In this document: positions 8,676 to 17,487 of the stretch, one piece after another
Numbering within the stretch: the stretch's first letter is position 1
Layout of the letters: each line of letters opens with the position of its first letter
Program-made: the position numbers and the translations under genes
The notes under the pieces: generated by a model
What the model was told of the DNA's origin: nothing
Databases searched by the model: none
What the model saw: the letters and a program-made list of their open reading frames with translations, nothing else
Assembly (NCBI GenBank): GCA_014359745.1
Contig: JACIYW010000005.1
Location: 1 to 45,700, forward strand
From: Paracoccaceae bacterium
GTDB taxonomy: Bacteria > Pseudomonadota > Alphaproteobacteria > Rhodobacterales > Rhodobacteraceae
Reading direction: 5' to 3'
Length of the DNA stretch: 45,700 nucleotides

Positions 8676-9653
8676 ATGACCAAGCCCCGCATCCTTCTGG
8701 TGGCGCTGGGTGGCACCATCGCCATGACGCCATCCTCCACCGGGGGCATCGCGCCCACGCTTGGCGCCGCCGATCTGGTGGCCGCGGTGCCCGGCCTGAA
8801 TGATCTGGCCCAGATCGACGCGCGATCGCCCTTCCAGTTGCCAAGCGCATCGTTGACACAGGTGCATCTGGCCGGGGTTGCCGCGCTGATCGATGCGGAA
8901 CTGGCGGCGGGGGCGTTGGGCGCGGTCGTGGTGCAGGGCACCGACAGCATCGAGGAAAGCGCGTTCCTGCTGGACTGCCTTGTGCAGTCCGACCGCCCGG
9001 TGGTGGTGACCGGGGCGATGCGCGGCGCGCAGATGCCGGGGGCGGACGGGCCGGCCAATATTCTGGCGGCGGTGATCGTGGCGATGCAGGCGCCGACCGG
9101 GCTGGGCACGCTGGTCGTGCTCAATGACGAGGTGCACGCGGCGCGCTTCGTGCGCAAGGGCAATACCGGGCTGACCTCGGCCTTTACATCGGCCCCGTTC
9201 GGCCCGGTCGGCCATGTGACCGAAGGGGTGTTTGCGCCCGCCCTGCGCCCCACTCCGCTGGCAAAGCAGCCCCTTCCGGGGGATGATGTGCCGCCGGTGG
9301 CCCTGATCCAGATCGGCATGGGCGATGACGGGCGGCTTTTGTCGGCGCTGCCGGGTCTGGGCTATCGCGGCGCGGTTCTGGTGGCGATGGGGGCCGGGCA
9401 TGTGCCCGCAGCCATGGTCATGCCTATTGCGGGGCTTGTGGCACGGATGCCGGTGATCCTGACCAGCCGCGTCGCCGAGGGGCCGGTGTTTTCGCGCACC
9501 TATGGCTATCCGGGGTCCGAACGCGATCTTCTGGCGCGCGGCGTGATCGGCGGGGCGGCGCTTGGCCCGCTCAAGGCGCGGCTGTTGTTGCAATTGCTGC
9601 TGGCGGCGGGAACGCCGCCGGGTAATATTTCTGCTGCCTTTGCGGGGGCCTGA
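8676..9653 (+). CDS. L-asparaginase/glutaminase family amidohydrolase
   Basis: Asparaginase-family enzyme of 325 residues that probably hydrolyses L-asparagine to aspartate and ammonia. The first active-site threonine is T14 in GGTIAM, and the second motif is QGTDSIEES with T89 and D90. TGAMR and ADGPANIL correspond to the region following the active site. The flexible-lid Tyr expected shortly after T14 is not obvious, so activity may differ from the E. coli type. There is no signal peptide, so it is cytoplasmic. It stands alone and is followed 11 nt after its stop by one copy of the dispersed 3'-end element. Confidence 0.85.
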   Translation: MTKPRILLVALGGTIAMTPSSTGGIAPTLGAADLVAAVPGLNDLAQIDARSPFQLPSASLTQVHLAGVAALIDAELAAGALGAVVVQGTDSIEESAFLLDCLVQSDRPVVVTGAMRGAQMPGADGPANILAAVIVAMQAPTGLGTLVVLNDEVHAARFVRKGNTGLTSAFTSAPFGPVGHVTEGVFAPALRPTPLAKQPLPGDDVPPVALIQIGMGDDGRLLSALPGLGYRGAVLVAMGAGHVPAAMVMPIAGLVARMPVILTSRVAEGPVFSRTYGYPGSERDLLARGVIGGAALGPLKARLLLQLLLAAGTPPGNISAAFAGA

Positions 9654-9664
9654 TCGGTTAGATC

Positions 9665-9685
9665 GAGTATTTTTGCCAAGATGAA
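9665..9685 (+). repeat. Dispersed 3'-end element, copy a
   Basis: GAGTATTTTTGCCAAG followed by ATGAA, lying 11 nt after the asparaginase stop codon and oriented with that gene. It has the same T-run and tail as copy d (30633-30653). No strong stem precedes the T-run here. Confidence 0.7.
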
Positions 9686-9785
9686 TGCAAGTGTGGCTTG
9701 CCGTACCCGCCTGGCGGCTTCGGCGGCTTGCATCCCCCCGGCGATTGCCGCACTCTGCCGCAAACACACAGATTTGGAGCTTGCC

Positions 9786-10916
<1,131 letters not shown>

Positions 10917-10937
10917 AGCCTTCAGGTCGGGCCAGCG

Positions 10938-11219
10938 TCAGGGGTGCGCGGCCCCTTCATAGAGATAGGCGAAGATGCCGCGCAGCAGGTCGCGCATGTC
11001 TTCGTCTGTGTCGAAATCCTCGCCGGTCAGATCTTCGTATTCCTGCGCGCTCAGCGCGGCACCGTCGATCGCCTCGCGCAGTTCGGCGCGAAAGATCGCG
11101 TTGATATCGGCGTTGTCAGGGTCTTGCAGATTTTCCTTCAGCCCCGCCAGATCAAAGGCGTTGACGTTGCAATACCCCGCAAGCCGGTCTTTCAGGATTT
11201 CGAATTTCTCAAAGGTCAT
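10938..11219 (-). CDS. Small acidic protein, candidate immunity protein for the adjacent toxin
   Basis: A 93-residue, strongly acidic protein (many Asp/Glu, notably in the DFDTDEDMRDLL region) of no family I recognise with certainty. It begins 16 nt after the stop of the toxin-like gene on the same strand and is probably co-transcribed with it. Small, acidic proteins immediately downstream of a nuclease-type toxin are typical immunity proteins, which bind the toxin's basic active face. Its function is inferred only from position, size and charge. It is convergent with frmA, 21 nt away. Confidence 0.65.
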   Translation of the reverse strand: MTFEKFEILKDRLAGYCNVNAFDLAGLKENLQDPDNADINAIFRAELREAIDGAALSAQEYEDLTGEDFDTDEDMRDLLRGIFAYLYEGAAHP

Positions 11220-11235
11220 GGTTCACCCGTGCTGG

Positions 11236-12549
11236 TCATTTCGGATCGGGATACATCGTCAGCAGCGTCACCGTACCGTCGCGCGCGACCTTGTACACCG
11301 CGATAAGGTTGCCATCGGTCAGGTCAGTGGGCGCGGTTCCGGTGGGGCGGCGGTTTGATCCCTGGCGTGTCTGCCCCTCGACCCTGGAAAGGTAATCCTC
11401 GCCCAGAACGCTTTTCAGCGTGGGCTTCATTTCGAACCTGGTGCTGCGCAGCCTCTTGGCCTCTGCCAGCTTGTCCTTGAAGCCCTGGCTTTCGCGCAGC
11501 TTGTCGTCGGCATCCACATAATCGCCCGCATCCTTGAACCGCGTGGCGCTTTTGGCGCAGCGGTGGGTGCCACCATGCACGCCGTCGCGGGTCGTGCCGG
11601 TCATCGGGTCTTTCTTTGATAGCGCGCGATCCGACAGTTGCTGCGGGGTCACATCGCCTTCGTGGCGCTGCGGGCCGTGGCCTTCGGCCTTCAGATAGGC
11701 CAGGAAGGTCTGATCCAGCTTGGTCTTCATCGCCTCCAGCTTGATCTTGTCCTCGGGCGTGGGCGTCCCCGCAAGGGCGGCTTTAAGCGCGCCGCGCATG
11801 TCCTTCATCAGCGGTTTCGCGGTCTTGTCAAAGGCGCTGTCAGCCCCGGCGCGCGTTGTCACATTGTCCAGAAGTTCCTGCATCTGCGCAAGCTTGGCGG
11901 GATCGTCCCTGGCCTTCAACGCCTCGGTCAGGCGGTCGGCGGAGGGGGTGGAAAGGATCAGCTTGCGCAGCGCGGTCAGCGATGTCAGCGCCGCGTCGTA
12001 ATCTTCGGCGGTCATCGCATCGGTATAGGCCTTGTTGGCGGTGGCGAGTTTGCGTTTGTGATCATCGGGGGCGGATTTCAACGCCGTCACCAGCGCGGGT
12101 TTGACCTTTTCATGGGCCTTGGCCAGCTTGGCGGCGATATCGGTGGCCGGTTCATCCGTTGCGCTGTCGTCATCCCCGCCGTCTTCGCCATCATCCAGAA
12201 CCCGGCCATCGGCCGTGGCAAGAACCACCTTGAAGCCAAGGCCGCGATCCTTGAGGTGGCGCTTGAACAGCTTGCCCAGCGTGCCGGGGGGATCTTCGCC
12301 TTCGGCGCAGGCCAGTTTGATGGTCTTGCCCTCAACCGTCATCACACCCACGGCACCGCGCGATCCGCCGCCCGCCTTCTTGGCCTGCTGGCGCATCGCG
12401 TCGGCGGATTTGGTGCGCGACAGCGCCAGATGCAGCCCCTCGGGACCGATCAGAAGCGCGAAGTTATGCGCGGCCTTGCGCGCCGCCGCGATATCGGCGT
12501 TCAACGCCTTGCCTTCTTCAACCAGCTCGGCCTTGGATTTTTTTGCCAT
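11236..12549 (-). CDS. Candidate polymorphic toxin with RNase-like C-terminal domain
   Basis: A 437-residue protein without a signal peptide or membrane segment. Residues 1-115 are a globular region I do not recognise, 116-135 an Asp-rich linker, and 136-285 Ala/Lys-rich helices. Residues 288-437 resemble toxin C-termini of Rhs/CdiA/T6SS effectors: GHGPQRHEGDVTPQQLSDRA with H291 and H296, PMTGT, then SATRF, ending in a beta-hairpin-like segment. The fit is by pattern recall, so the nuclease class (RNase A-like or BECR fold) is uncertain. The start ATG 12549 has no clear ribosome-binding site. No secretion gene is nearby. Confidence 0.6.
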   Translation of the reverse strand: MAKKSKAELVEEGKALNADIAAARKAAHNFALLIGPEGLHLALSRTKSADAMRQQAKKAGGGSRGAVGVMTVEGKTIKLACAEGEDPPGTLGKLFKRHLKDRGLGFKVVLATADGRVLDDGEDGGDDDSATDEPATDIAAKLAKAHEKVKPALVTALKSAPDDHKRKLATANKAYTDAMTAEDYDAALTSLTALRKLILSTPSADRLTEALKARDDPAKLAQMQELLDNVTTRAGADSAFDKTAKPLMKDMRGALKAALAGTPTPEDKIKLEAMKTKLDQTFLAYLKAEGHGPQRHEGDVTPQQLSDRALSKKDPMTGTTRDGVHGGTHRCAKSATRFKDAGDYVDADDKLRESQGFKDKLAEAKRLRSTRFEMKPTLKSVLGEDYLSRVEGQTRQGSNRRPTGTAPTDLTDGNLIAVYKVARDGTVTLLTMYPDPK

Positions 12550-12698
12550 CGGGGGAATCCACAGATCAATGCCAGAAGGTGACACATCCCCGAACCAAAA
12601 TCCAGACCGATACCGCGATCTGCTCGCAAGGGCCAAAGGGGGGCTTGCACTTGCCCCAAGGCTGGCGCAGCATACCCGCTCTGAGTACCGGAGCATGA

Positions 12699-13181
12699 AT
12701 GCGTATCCGCCGCGCGACACCCGCTGACAACCCCGCAATCTGGGCGATACTGGAACCGGTCTTCGCGGCGGGCGAAACCTATGCCGTCGACCGTGACATC
12801 ACCGCGCCGGATGCGTTGAACTATTGGTGCGGCGGCACCCATCAGGCCCGCGTCGCCGAGGCCGAAGGCATGATCGTCGGCACCTATTACCTTTGCCCCA
12901 ATCAGGGCGGCGGCGGCGCGCATGTGGCCAACGCGGGGTTCGTGACCGCCGAGGGCGCGGCGGGGCGCGGGGTGGCGCGCGCCATGCTGGCGCATGCGCT
13001 CGATTGCGCGCGTGGGGCGGGGTTTCGGGCGATGCAGTTCAATTTCGTCATCTCGACCAACCGGCGCGCCATCGACATCTGGCTGGCCTATGATTTCGCC
13101 GTGGTCGGCCGCCTGCCCAAGGCGTTCAACCACCCGACAGAGGGCTATGTGGATGCCCTTGTGATGTACCGCAGTCTTTGA
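12699..13181 (+). CDS. GNAT family N-acetyltransferase
   Basis: A 160-residue acetyltransferase of the GNAT fold. The acetyl-CoA-binding segment shows VTAEGAAGRGVARAML, a good match to the R/Q-x-x-G-x-G/A motif, followed by the helix and a C-terminal FNFVISTN-WLAYDF pattern. The substrate is unknown. It diverges from the toxin-like gene across 149 nt and precedes the NYN gene by 24 nt, probably in one unit. The last codons are part of a 14-bp tandem duplication that also copies the stop region. Confidence 0.85.
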   Translation: MRIRRATPADNPAIWAILEPVFAAGETYAVDRDITAPDALNYWCGGTHQARVAEAEGMIVGTYYLCPNQGGGGAHVANAGFVTAEGAAGRGVARAMLAHALDCARGAGFRAMQFNFVISTNRRAIDIWLAYDFAVVGRLPKAFNHPTEGYVDALVMYRSL

Positions 13182-13196
13182 ACCGCAGTCTTTGAA
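13169..13196 (+). repeat. 14-bp tandem duplication spanning the GNAT stop codon
   Basis: CCGCAGTCTTTGAA occurs twice in perfect tandem at 13169-13182 and 13183-13196. The first copy encodes the final residues and TGA stop of the GNAT protein; the second forms the spacer before the ribosome-binding site of the NYN gene. Confidence 0.95.
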
Positions 13197-13205
13197 AGGA
13201 TCGAT

Positions 13206-13922
13206 ATGGCCCGCGCCGGTATCCCGCTTCTGGCCGTTCTGGTCGACGCCGACAATTCCTCGCCCGTCTGGGCCGAGGCGATTTTTGAGGAGATCGCCAG
13301 CCTTGGCGAGGCCTCTGTCCGGCGCATTTACGGGGATTTTTCGCGCCCCGCGATGAAGGGCTGGTCAGACCGGCTGGCGGCGCTGGCGCTGGTGCCACAT
13401 CATCAACCGGCCAATACGGTAGGCAAGAATGCCTCTGATATCGCACTGGTGATCGATGCGATGGACCTGCTGCATTCGGGGCGCTTTGACGGGTTTGTGC
13501 TGATATCATCAGACAGCGATTTCACCCGGCTGGCCAGCCGCATCCGCGAACAGGGGCTGGATGTTTACGGGATCGGCCAGCAAAAGACCCCCGAGGCGTT
13601 TCGCAAGGCCTGCAAGCGGTTCATCTTTGTCGAGAACATCCTGACCGAAACCGATGTCGACCCACGGGAACCCGCCGCCAAGCCGGCCAAACTGACCCCC
13701 TCAAGTGCTGTGCCGCTGATCAAGGCCGCGATGAAGGCGATCGGCGGCGAGGATGAATGGTATTCGCTGGGCCAACTGGGGCAATTCATCAGCGCCGCCA
13801 ATCCCGATTTCGACAGCCGCAATTACGGCTGTTCGAAGCTGAGCGATCTGCTGGCCCGCGCCGGCCCCTTCGAGATCAAAAAAGGCGCCGGAAACCACGT
13901 TCTGGCGCGTTTGAAGGGCTGA
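13206..13922 (+). CDS. NYN-domain (PIN-like) protein with C-terminal OST-HTH/LOTUS domain
   Basis: A 238-residue protein. Residues 5-140 are a NYN (LabA/DUF88) domain of the PIN-like nuclease fold with the expected acidic residues: D14 and D16 in VLVDADN, D78 in NASDIAL, and D103/D105 in SSDSDF. Residues about 165-238 fit an OST-HTH (LOTUS) domain, which binds RNA. The combination suggests RNA processing or degradation, substrate unknown. AAAGGA precedes the ATG by 5 nt. It is probably co-transcribed with the GNAT gene and is followed by copy b of the 3'-end element. Confidence 0.85.
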   Translation: MARAGIPLLAVLVDADNSSPVWAEAIFEEIASLGEASVRRIYGDFSRPAMKGWSDRLAALALVPHHQPANTVGKNASDIALVIDAMDLLHSGRFDGFVLISSDSDFTRLASRIREQGLDVYGIGQQKTPEAFRKACKRFIFVENILTETDVDPREPAAKPAKLTPSSAVPLIKAAMKAIGGEDEWYSLGQLGQFISAANPDFDSRNYGCSKLSDLLARAGPFEIKKGAGNHVLARLKG

Positions 13923-13961
13923 TTTTTGCCCCGAAGGAGGCACGCGGTGGCAAATGCCGAC

Positions 13962-13992
13962 CCTCCGGGGGGAGTATTTTTATCGAGAGGAT
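13962..13992 (+). repeat. Dispersed 3'-end element, copy b
   Basis: CCTCCGGGGGGAGTATTTTT, followed by ATCGAGAGGATG, begins 39 nt after the NYN stop and is oriented with that gene. CTCC can pair with GGAG to give a short hairpin just before the T-rich run, so it may act as a terminator. Its tail matches that of copy e. Confidence 0.7.
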
Positions 13993-13998
13993 GGGCCG

Positions 13999-15144
13999 TC
14001 AGCTTTTCATGCTGTCCCAGAAGCTTTTGACCTTGGAAAAGAAGCTTGATCCTTCGGGGTTGTTGTTTTCCGACAGTTTTTCGAATTCGCGCAGGATTTC
14101 CTTTTGGCGGGCGGTCAGGTTGACCGGGGTTTCCACGGCCAGTTCGATCACCATGTCGCCCGCGCCACCACCGCGCAGCGCCGGCATACCCTTGGCGCGC
14201 AGGCGCATCTGCTTGCCGGTCTGGCTGCCTGCGGGCACCTTGACGCGGGCGCGGCCGCCGTCGATCGACGGCACCTCGATATCGCCGCCAAGGGCGGCCG
14301 TGGTGATGCTGACCGGAACACGGCAAAACAGATTGGCGCCGTCGCGCTGAAACAGCGGATGGTCGCGCACTTCGATGAAGATATAAAGATCGCCGCTCGG
14401 GCCGCCGCGCAGGCCCGCCTCCCCCTCGCCCGACAGGCGGATACGGGTGCCGGTTTCAACGCCTGCGGGGATATTCACCGAAAGCGAGCGATCCTTTTGC
14501 ACGCGCCCGGCACCCGCACAGGAACCGCAGGGGTTCTTGATGATCTGGCCCAGGCCGCCACAGGTCGGGCAACTGCGTTCCACGGTAAAGAACCCCTGTT
14601 GCGCGCGCACCTTGCCCATGCCGGAACAGGTGGGGCAGGTTACGGGTTCGGCCCCGCCCTCGGCCCCGGTGCCGTTGCATTTGCTGCACGCAACCGATGT
14701 GGGCACGGTGATGGTTTTCTGCGCGCCGCTATAGGCCTCTTCCAAGGTGATGCGCATGTTATAGCGCAGATCCGATCCGCGTTGCGCCCGGCTGCGGCCA
14801 CCACCGCGCTGCCCGCCCATGAAATCGCCAAAGAGATCCTCGAACACATCCGAAAACGCCGACGCGAAATCGCCGTTCTGTGCCCCTGCGCGCGGGCCGC
14901 CGCCGCCGCCCATGCCACCCTCGAATGCCGCATGACCGAAGCGGTCATAGGCCGCCTTGCGATCAGGGTCTTTCAGGGCGTCATACGCTTCGTTGACTTC
15001 CTTGAAACGGGCCTCGGCATCGGGTTTGTCGGAATTTCGGTCAGGATGAAGTTCCTTGGCTTTGGCACGATAGGCTTTTTTCAGTTCTTCGGCGGATGCC
15101 CCCCGGTTAACCCCGAGTACATCGTAAAAATCCCGCTTTGCCAT
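13999..15144 (-). CDS. dnaJ: Chaperone protein DnaJ
   Basis: Hsp40 co-chaperone of 381 residues that stimulates DnaK ATPase and delivers substrates. The J domain (1-70) carries the HPD motif in ELHPDRN, followed by a Gly/Phe-rich linker, then four zinc-finger repeats ([32 protein letters not shown]), then the two C-terminal beta-sandwich domains. The start at 15144 gives [12 protein letters not shown], the conserved N-terminus. It lies 70 nt downstream of dnaK, separated by a hairpin, and ends convergently with the NYN gene. Confidence 0.97.
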   Translation of the reverse strand: MAKRDFYDVLGVNRGASAEELKKAYRAKAKELHPDRNSDKPDAEARFKEVNEAYDALKDPDRKAAYDRFGHAAFEGGMGGGGGPRAGAQNGDFASAFSDVFEDLFGDFMGGQRGGGRSRAQRGSDLRYNMRITLEEAYSGAQKTITVPTSVACSKCNGTGAEGGAEPVTCPTCSGMGKVRAQQGFFTVERSCPTCGGLGQIIKNPCGSCAGAGRVQKDRSLSVNIPAGVETGTRIRLSGEGEAGLRGGPSGDLYIFIEVRDHPLFQRDGANLFCRVPVSITTAALGGDIEVPSIDGGRARVKVPAGSQTGKQMRLRAKGMPALRGGGAGDMVIELAVETPVNLTARQKEILREFEKLSENNNPEGSSFFSKVKSFWDSMKS

Positions 15145-15169
15145 CCGTTGTTTCCCCGCCAACAGCAGA

Positions 15170-15193
15170 CCGGCCTGACCATGGTCAGACCGG
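15170..15193. promoter_or_regulatory. dnaK-dnaJ intercistronic hairpin
   Basis: A 24-nt near-perfect palindrome: on the transcribed strand, CCGGTCTGACC-AT-GGTCAGGCCGG forms an 11-bp stem with one G-U pair. There is no T-run, so it is more likely an mRNA-processing or stabilising structure that sets dnaK above dnaJ than a full terminator. Confidence 0.6.
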
Positions 15194-15214
15194 CCCAAGA
15201 TGCGTTACACGCGC

Positions 15215-17128
15215 TTATTTGCGCTTGTTTTCACCAAGATCCTCGAAATCGGCATCGACGATATCCTCGTCCACACCGCGCGGATTGTCGGCATCGGCGG
15301 CATCGGTGGCGTCACCTTCCTGCTGGGCCTTGTAGATCGCTTCACCCAGTTTCATCGCCGCTTCGGTCACGTTCTGGATGCCGCTCTTGATCTTGTCGGC
15401 ATTGTCGCCTTCAAGCGTTTCCTCAAGCGCGCCGATCGCCAGTTCGATCGCCTCGACGGTTGAAGGATCAACCTTGTCGCCGTGATCCTGAAGCGATTTT
15501 TTGGTCGCGTGGATCAGCCCTTCGGCCTGGTTGCGCGCCTCGACCAGTTCGCGGCGCGCCTTGTCAGCCTCGGCGTTCGCCTCGGCATCCTTGACCATCT
15601 TCTCGATATCCTCATCCGACAGCCCACCCGAGGCCTGGATGGTGATCTGCTGCGTCTTGCCGGTGCCCTTGTCCTTGGCATTGACCGACACGATGCCGTT
15701 GGCGTCGATGTCGAATGTCACCTCGATCTGGGGCATGCCGCGGGGTGCGGGCGGGATTTCTTCAAGGTTGAACTGACCAAGAAGTTTGTTGTCGGCAGCC
15801 ATTTCGCGTTCGCCCTGAAAGACGCGGATCGTCACGGCGTTCTGGTTGTCTTCGGCGGTCGAGAAGATCTGCGATTTTTTCGTCGGGATCGTGGTGTTGC
15901 GGTCGATCAGGCGGGTGAACACACCGCCCAGCGTCTCGATGCCCAAGGACAGCGGCGTCACGTCAAGCAGCACCACATCCTTCACATCGCCTTGCAGCAC
16001 GCCCGCCTGAATGGCCGCGCCCAGCGCCACAACCTCATCGGGGTTGACGCCCTTGTGCGGCTCTTTCCCGAAGAACTTCGTCACCTCTTCAACGACCTTG
16101 GGCATCCGGGTCATACCGCCGACCAGAACGACCTCGTCGATGTCGCCCTTGCTCAGCCCCGCATCCTTCAATGCCGCCTCGCAGGGTTTCATCGAGCGTT
16201 TGATCAAATCGCCGACCAGGCTTTCCAGTTTTGCGCGGGTCAGTTTCATCACCAGGTGCAGCGGCGTGCCGGTATCCTTGTTCATCGAGATGAACGGCTG
16301 GTTGATTTCGGTCTGCTGGCTGGAGGAAAGTTCGATCTTGGCCTTTTCGGCCGATTCCTTCAGGCGTTGCAGCGCCATCTTGTCCTTGCTCAGATCGACG
16401 CCGTGTTCCTTCTTGAACTCATCGGCCAGATAATTGACGATCTTCATGTCAAAATCTTCGCCGCCAAGGAAGGTGTCGCCGTTGGTCGATTTCACCTCGA
16501 ACAGGCCGTCGTCGATTTCCAGGATGGTGATGTCGAAGGTACCGCCGCCAAGGTCATAGACCGCGATGGTTTTCGCTTCTTTCTTGTCAAGGCCATAGGC
16601 AAGCGCCGCGGCGGTCGGTTCGTTGATGATGCGCAGCACCTCAAGGCCCGCGATCTTGCCCGCATCCTTGGTGGCCTGACGCTGGGCGTCATTGAAATAG
16701 GCCGGCACGGTGATGACGGCCTGAGTGACCGATTCACCCAGATAGGATTCGGCGGTTTCCTTCATCTTTTGCAGGATGAAGGCCGAAATCTGGCTGGGGC
16801 TGTATTTCTCGCCCCGCACCTCGACCCAGGCATCGCCATTGCCGCCGTCGATAATCGCGTAGGGGACAAGTTTTTTGTCCTTCTCGACCTCGGCATCGGT
16901 GGTGCGGCGCCCGATCAGGCGCTTTACCGCGAAAACCGTGTTGGTCGGGTTGGTCACGGCCTGCCGTTTGGCGGCCTGCCCGACAAGGCGTTCATTTTCC
17001 GTGAACCCCACGATCGAGGGCGTCGTGCGCGCGCCTTCGGCGTTTTCGATCACACGGGGTTTTGCCCCGTCCATGATCGCCACGCAGGAGTTGGTTGTCC
17101 CAAGGTCGATCCCGATTACTTTAGCCAT
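15215..17128 (-). CDS. dnaK: Molecular chaperone DnaK (Hsp70)
   Basis: ATP-dependent Hsp70 chaperone of 637 residues. The nucleotide-binding domain begins with [11 protein letters not shown] and includes the YDLGGGTFD phosphate loop and VGGMTRMP; the hydrophobic linker [11 protein letters not shown] leads to the substrate-binding domain and a charged helical tail. I start at 17128 (MAKVIG), with AAAGGTGA upstream, because an earlier in-frame ATG adds only three non-conserved residues. It is the first gene of dnaK-dnaJ. A heat-shock sigma factor promoter lies about 105 nt upstream. grpE is not in the window. Confidence 0.98.
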   Translation of the reverse strand: MAKVIGIDLGTTNSCVAIMDGAKPRVIENAEGARTTPSIVGFTENERLVGQAAKRQAVTNPTNTVFAVKRLIGRRTTDAEVEKDKKLVPYAIIDGGNGDAWVEVRGEKYSPSQISAFILQKMKETAESYLGESVTQAVITVPAYFNDAQRQATKDAGKIAGLEVLRIINEPTAAALAYGLDKKEAKTIAVYDLGGGTFDITILEIDDGLFEVKSTNGDTFLGGEDFDMKIVNYLADEFKKEHGVDLSKDKMALQRLKESAEKAKIELSSSQQTEINQPFISMNKDTGTPLHLVMKLTRAKLESLVGDLIKRSMKPCEAALKDAGLSKGDIDEVVLVGGMTRMPKVVEEVTKFFGKEPHKGVNPDEVVALGAAIQAGVLQGDVKDVVLLDVTPLSLGIETLGGVFTRLIDRNTTIPTKKSQIFSTAEDNQNAVTIRVFQGEREMAADNKLLGQFNLEEIPPAPRGMPQIEVTFDIDANGIVSVNAKDKGTGKTQQITIQASGGLSDEDIEKMVKDAEANAEADKARRELVEARNQAEGLIHATKKSLQDHGDKVDPSTVEAIELAIGALEETLEGDNADKIKSGIQNVTEAAMKLGEAIYKAQQEGDATDAADADNPRGVDEDIVDADFEDLGENKRK

Positions 17129-17180
17129 GATAGTCACCTTTTCTTGCGGCGATGAATTTGGGGGTCAGATCCGATTGCGG

Positions 17181-17258
17181 CCCCTGCACCCCGATCCCGA
17201 TTTCGGTCGGGATGGCCCCGACCCGTTACAAGGCCGTATATAGGAAGCGGTGCAGGGG
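17181..17258. promoter_or_regulatory. Long inverted repeat flanking the dnaK start of transcription
   Basis: CCCCTGCACC (17181-17190) and GGTGCAGGGG (17249-17258) are perfect 10-bp inverted arms 58 nt apart. Between them lies a second 7-bp repeat, ATCCCGA/TCGGGAT (17194-17200 and 17207-17213). The outer right arm falls inside the promoter spacer and is not transcribed from that promoter, so the outer pair cannot form an mRNA hairpin and would have to act as DNA sites. The inner pair can form a leader hairpin. Confidence 0.5.
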
Positions 17259-17266
17259 GCTGCAAG
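17235..17266 (-). promoter_or_regulatory. RpoH (sigma-32) heat-shock promoter of dnaK
   Basis: On the minus strand, CTTG (17263-17266), an 18-nt spacer, then CCTATATACG (17235-17244). This matches every specified base of the alphaproteobacterial heat-shock consensus CTTG-N17/18-CYTATnTnnG. The predicted start of transcription is near 17228, giving a leader of about 100 nt. Confidence 0.75.
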
Positions 17267-17346
17267 CGCCGCTTCGCGCGGAAAATCACGGATTTGTCAT
17301 GAAATCCGGGCCAATCGGGAATTGCAGAACCCGGTTTCGGCCCCGA

Positions 17347-17394
17347 CGACGGATATGGGGGGCGACGGATATGGGGGGCGACGGATACGGGGGG
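17347..17394 (+). repeat. 16-bp x 3 tandem repeat with G6 runs
   Basis: CGACGGATATGGGGGG is repeated three times head-to-tail with one base change (T to C) in the third copy. Each unit ends in six consecutive G, so the plus strand could form a G-quadruplex-like structure. It lies upstream of the dnaK promoter. Confidence 0.9.
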
Positions 17395-17487
17395 CGGTGC
17401 CGATCATTACGCAATCCACGCGGGCCGCTGCAAACAGGGTTGGCCTGTGGCCCCCGCCTCGCATCCCCCGGCGCGGCCGTCTTACCC

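Larger units (their letters stand above)
17129..17487. other. 359-nt non-coding region upstream of dnaK
   Basis: This gap holds the dnaK 5' leader with nested inverted repeats, the predicted RpoH promoter and a 16-bp x 3 tandem repeat. I see no convincing gene in it. The receiver-phosphatase gene ends at its right edge, so that gene and dnaK read in the same direction with the promoter between them. Confidence 0.7.

Noticed and set aside
10938-12549. Insertion sequence or prophage origin of the toxin pair
   Set aside because: No transposase, integrase, terminal repeat or tRNA attachment site is visible, and base composition matches the flanks.
17347-17394. Start of a CRISPR array
   Set aside because: The repeats are directly tandem without spacers, and no cas gene is present.
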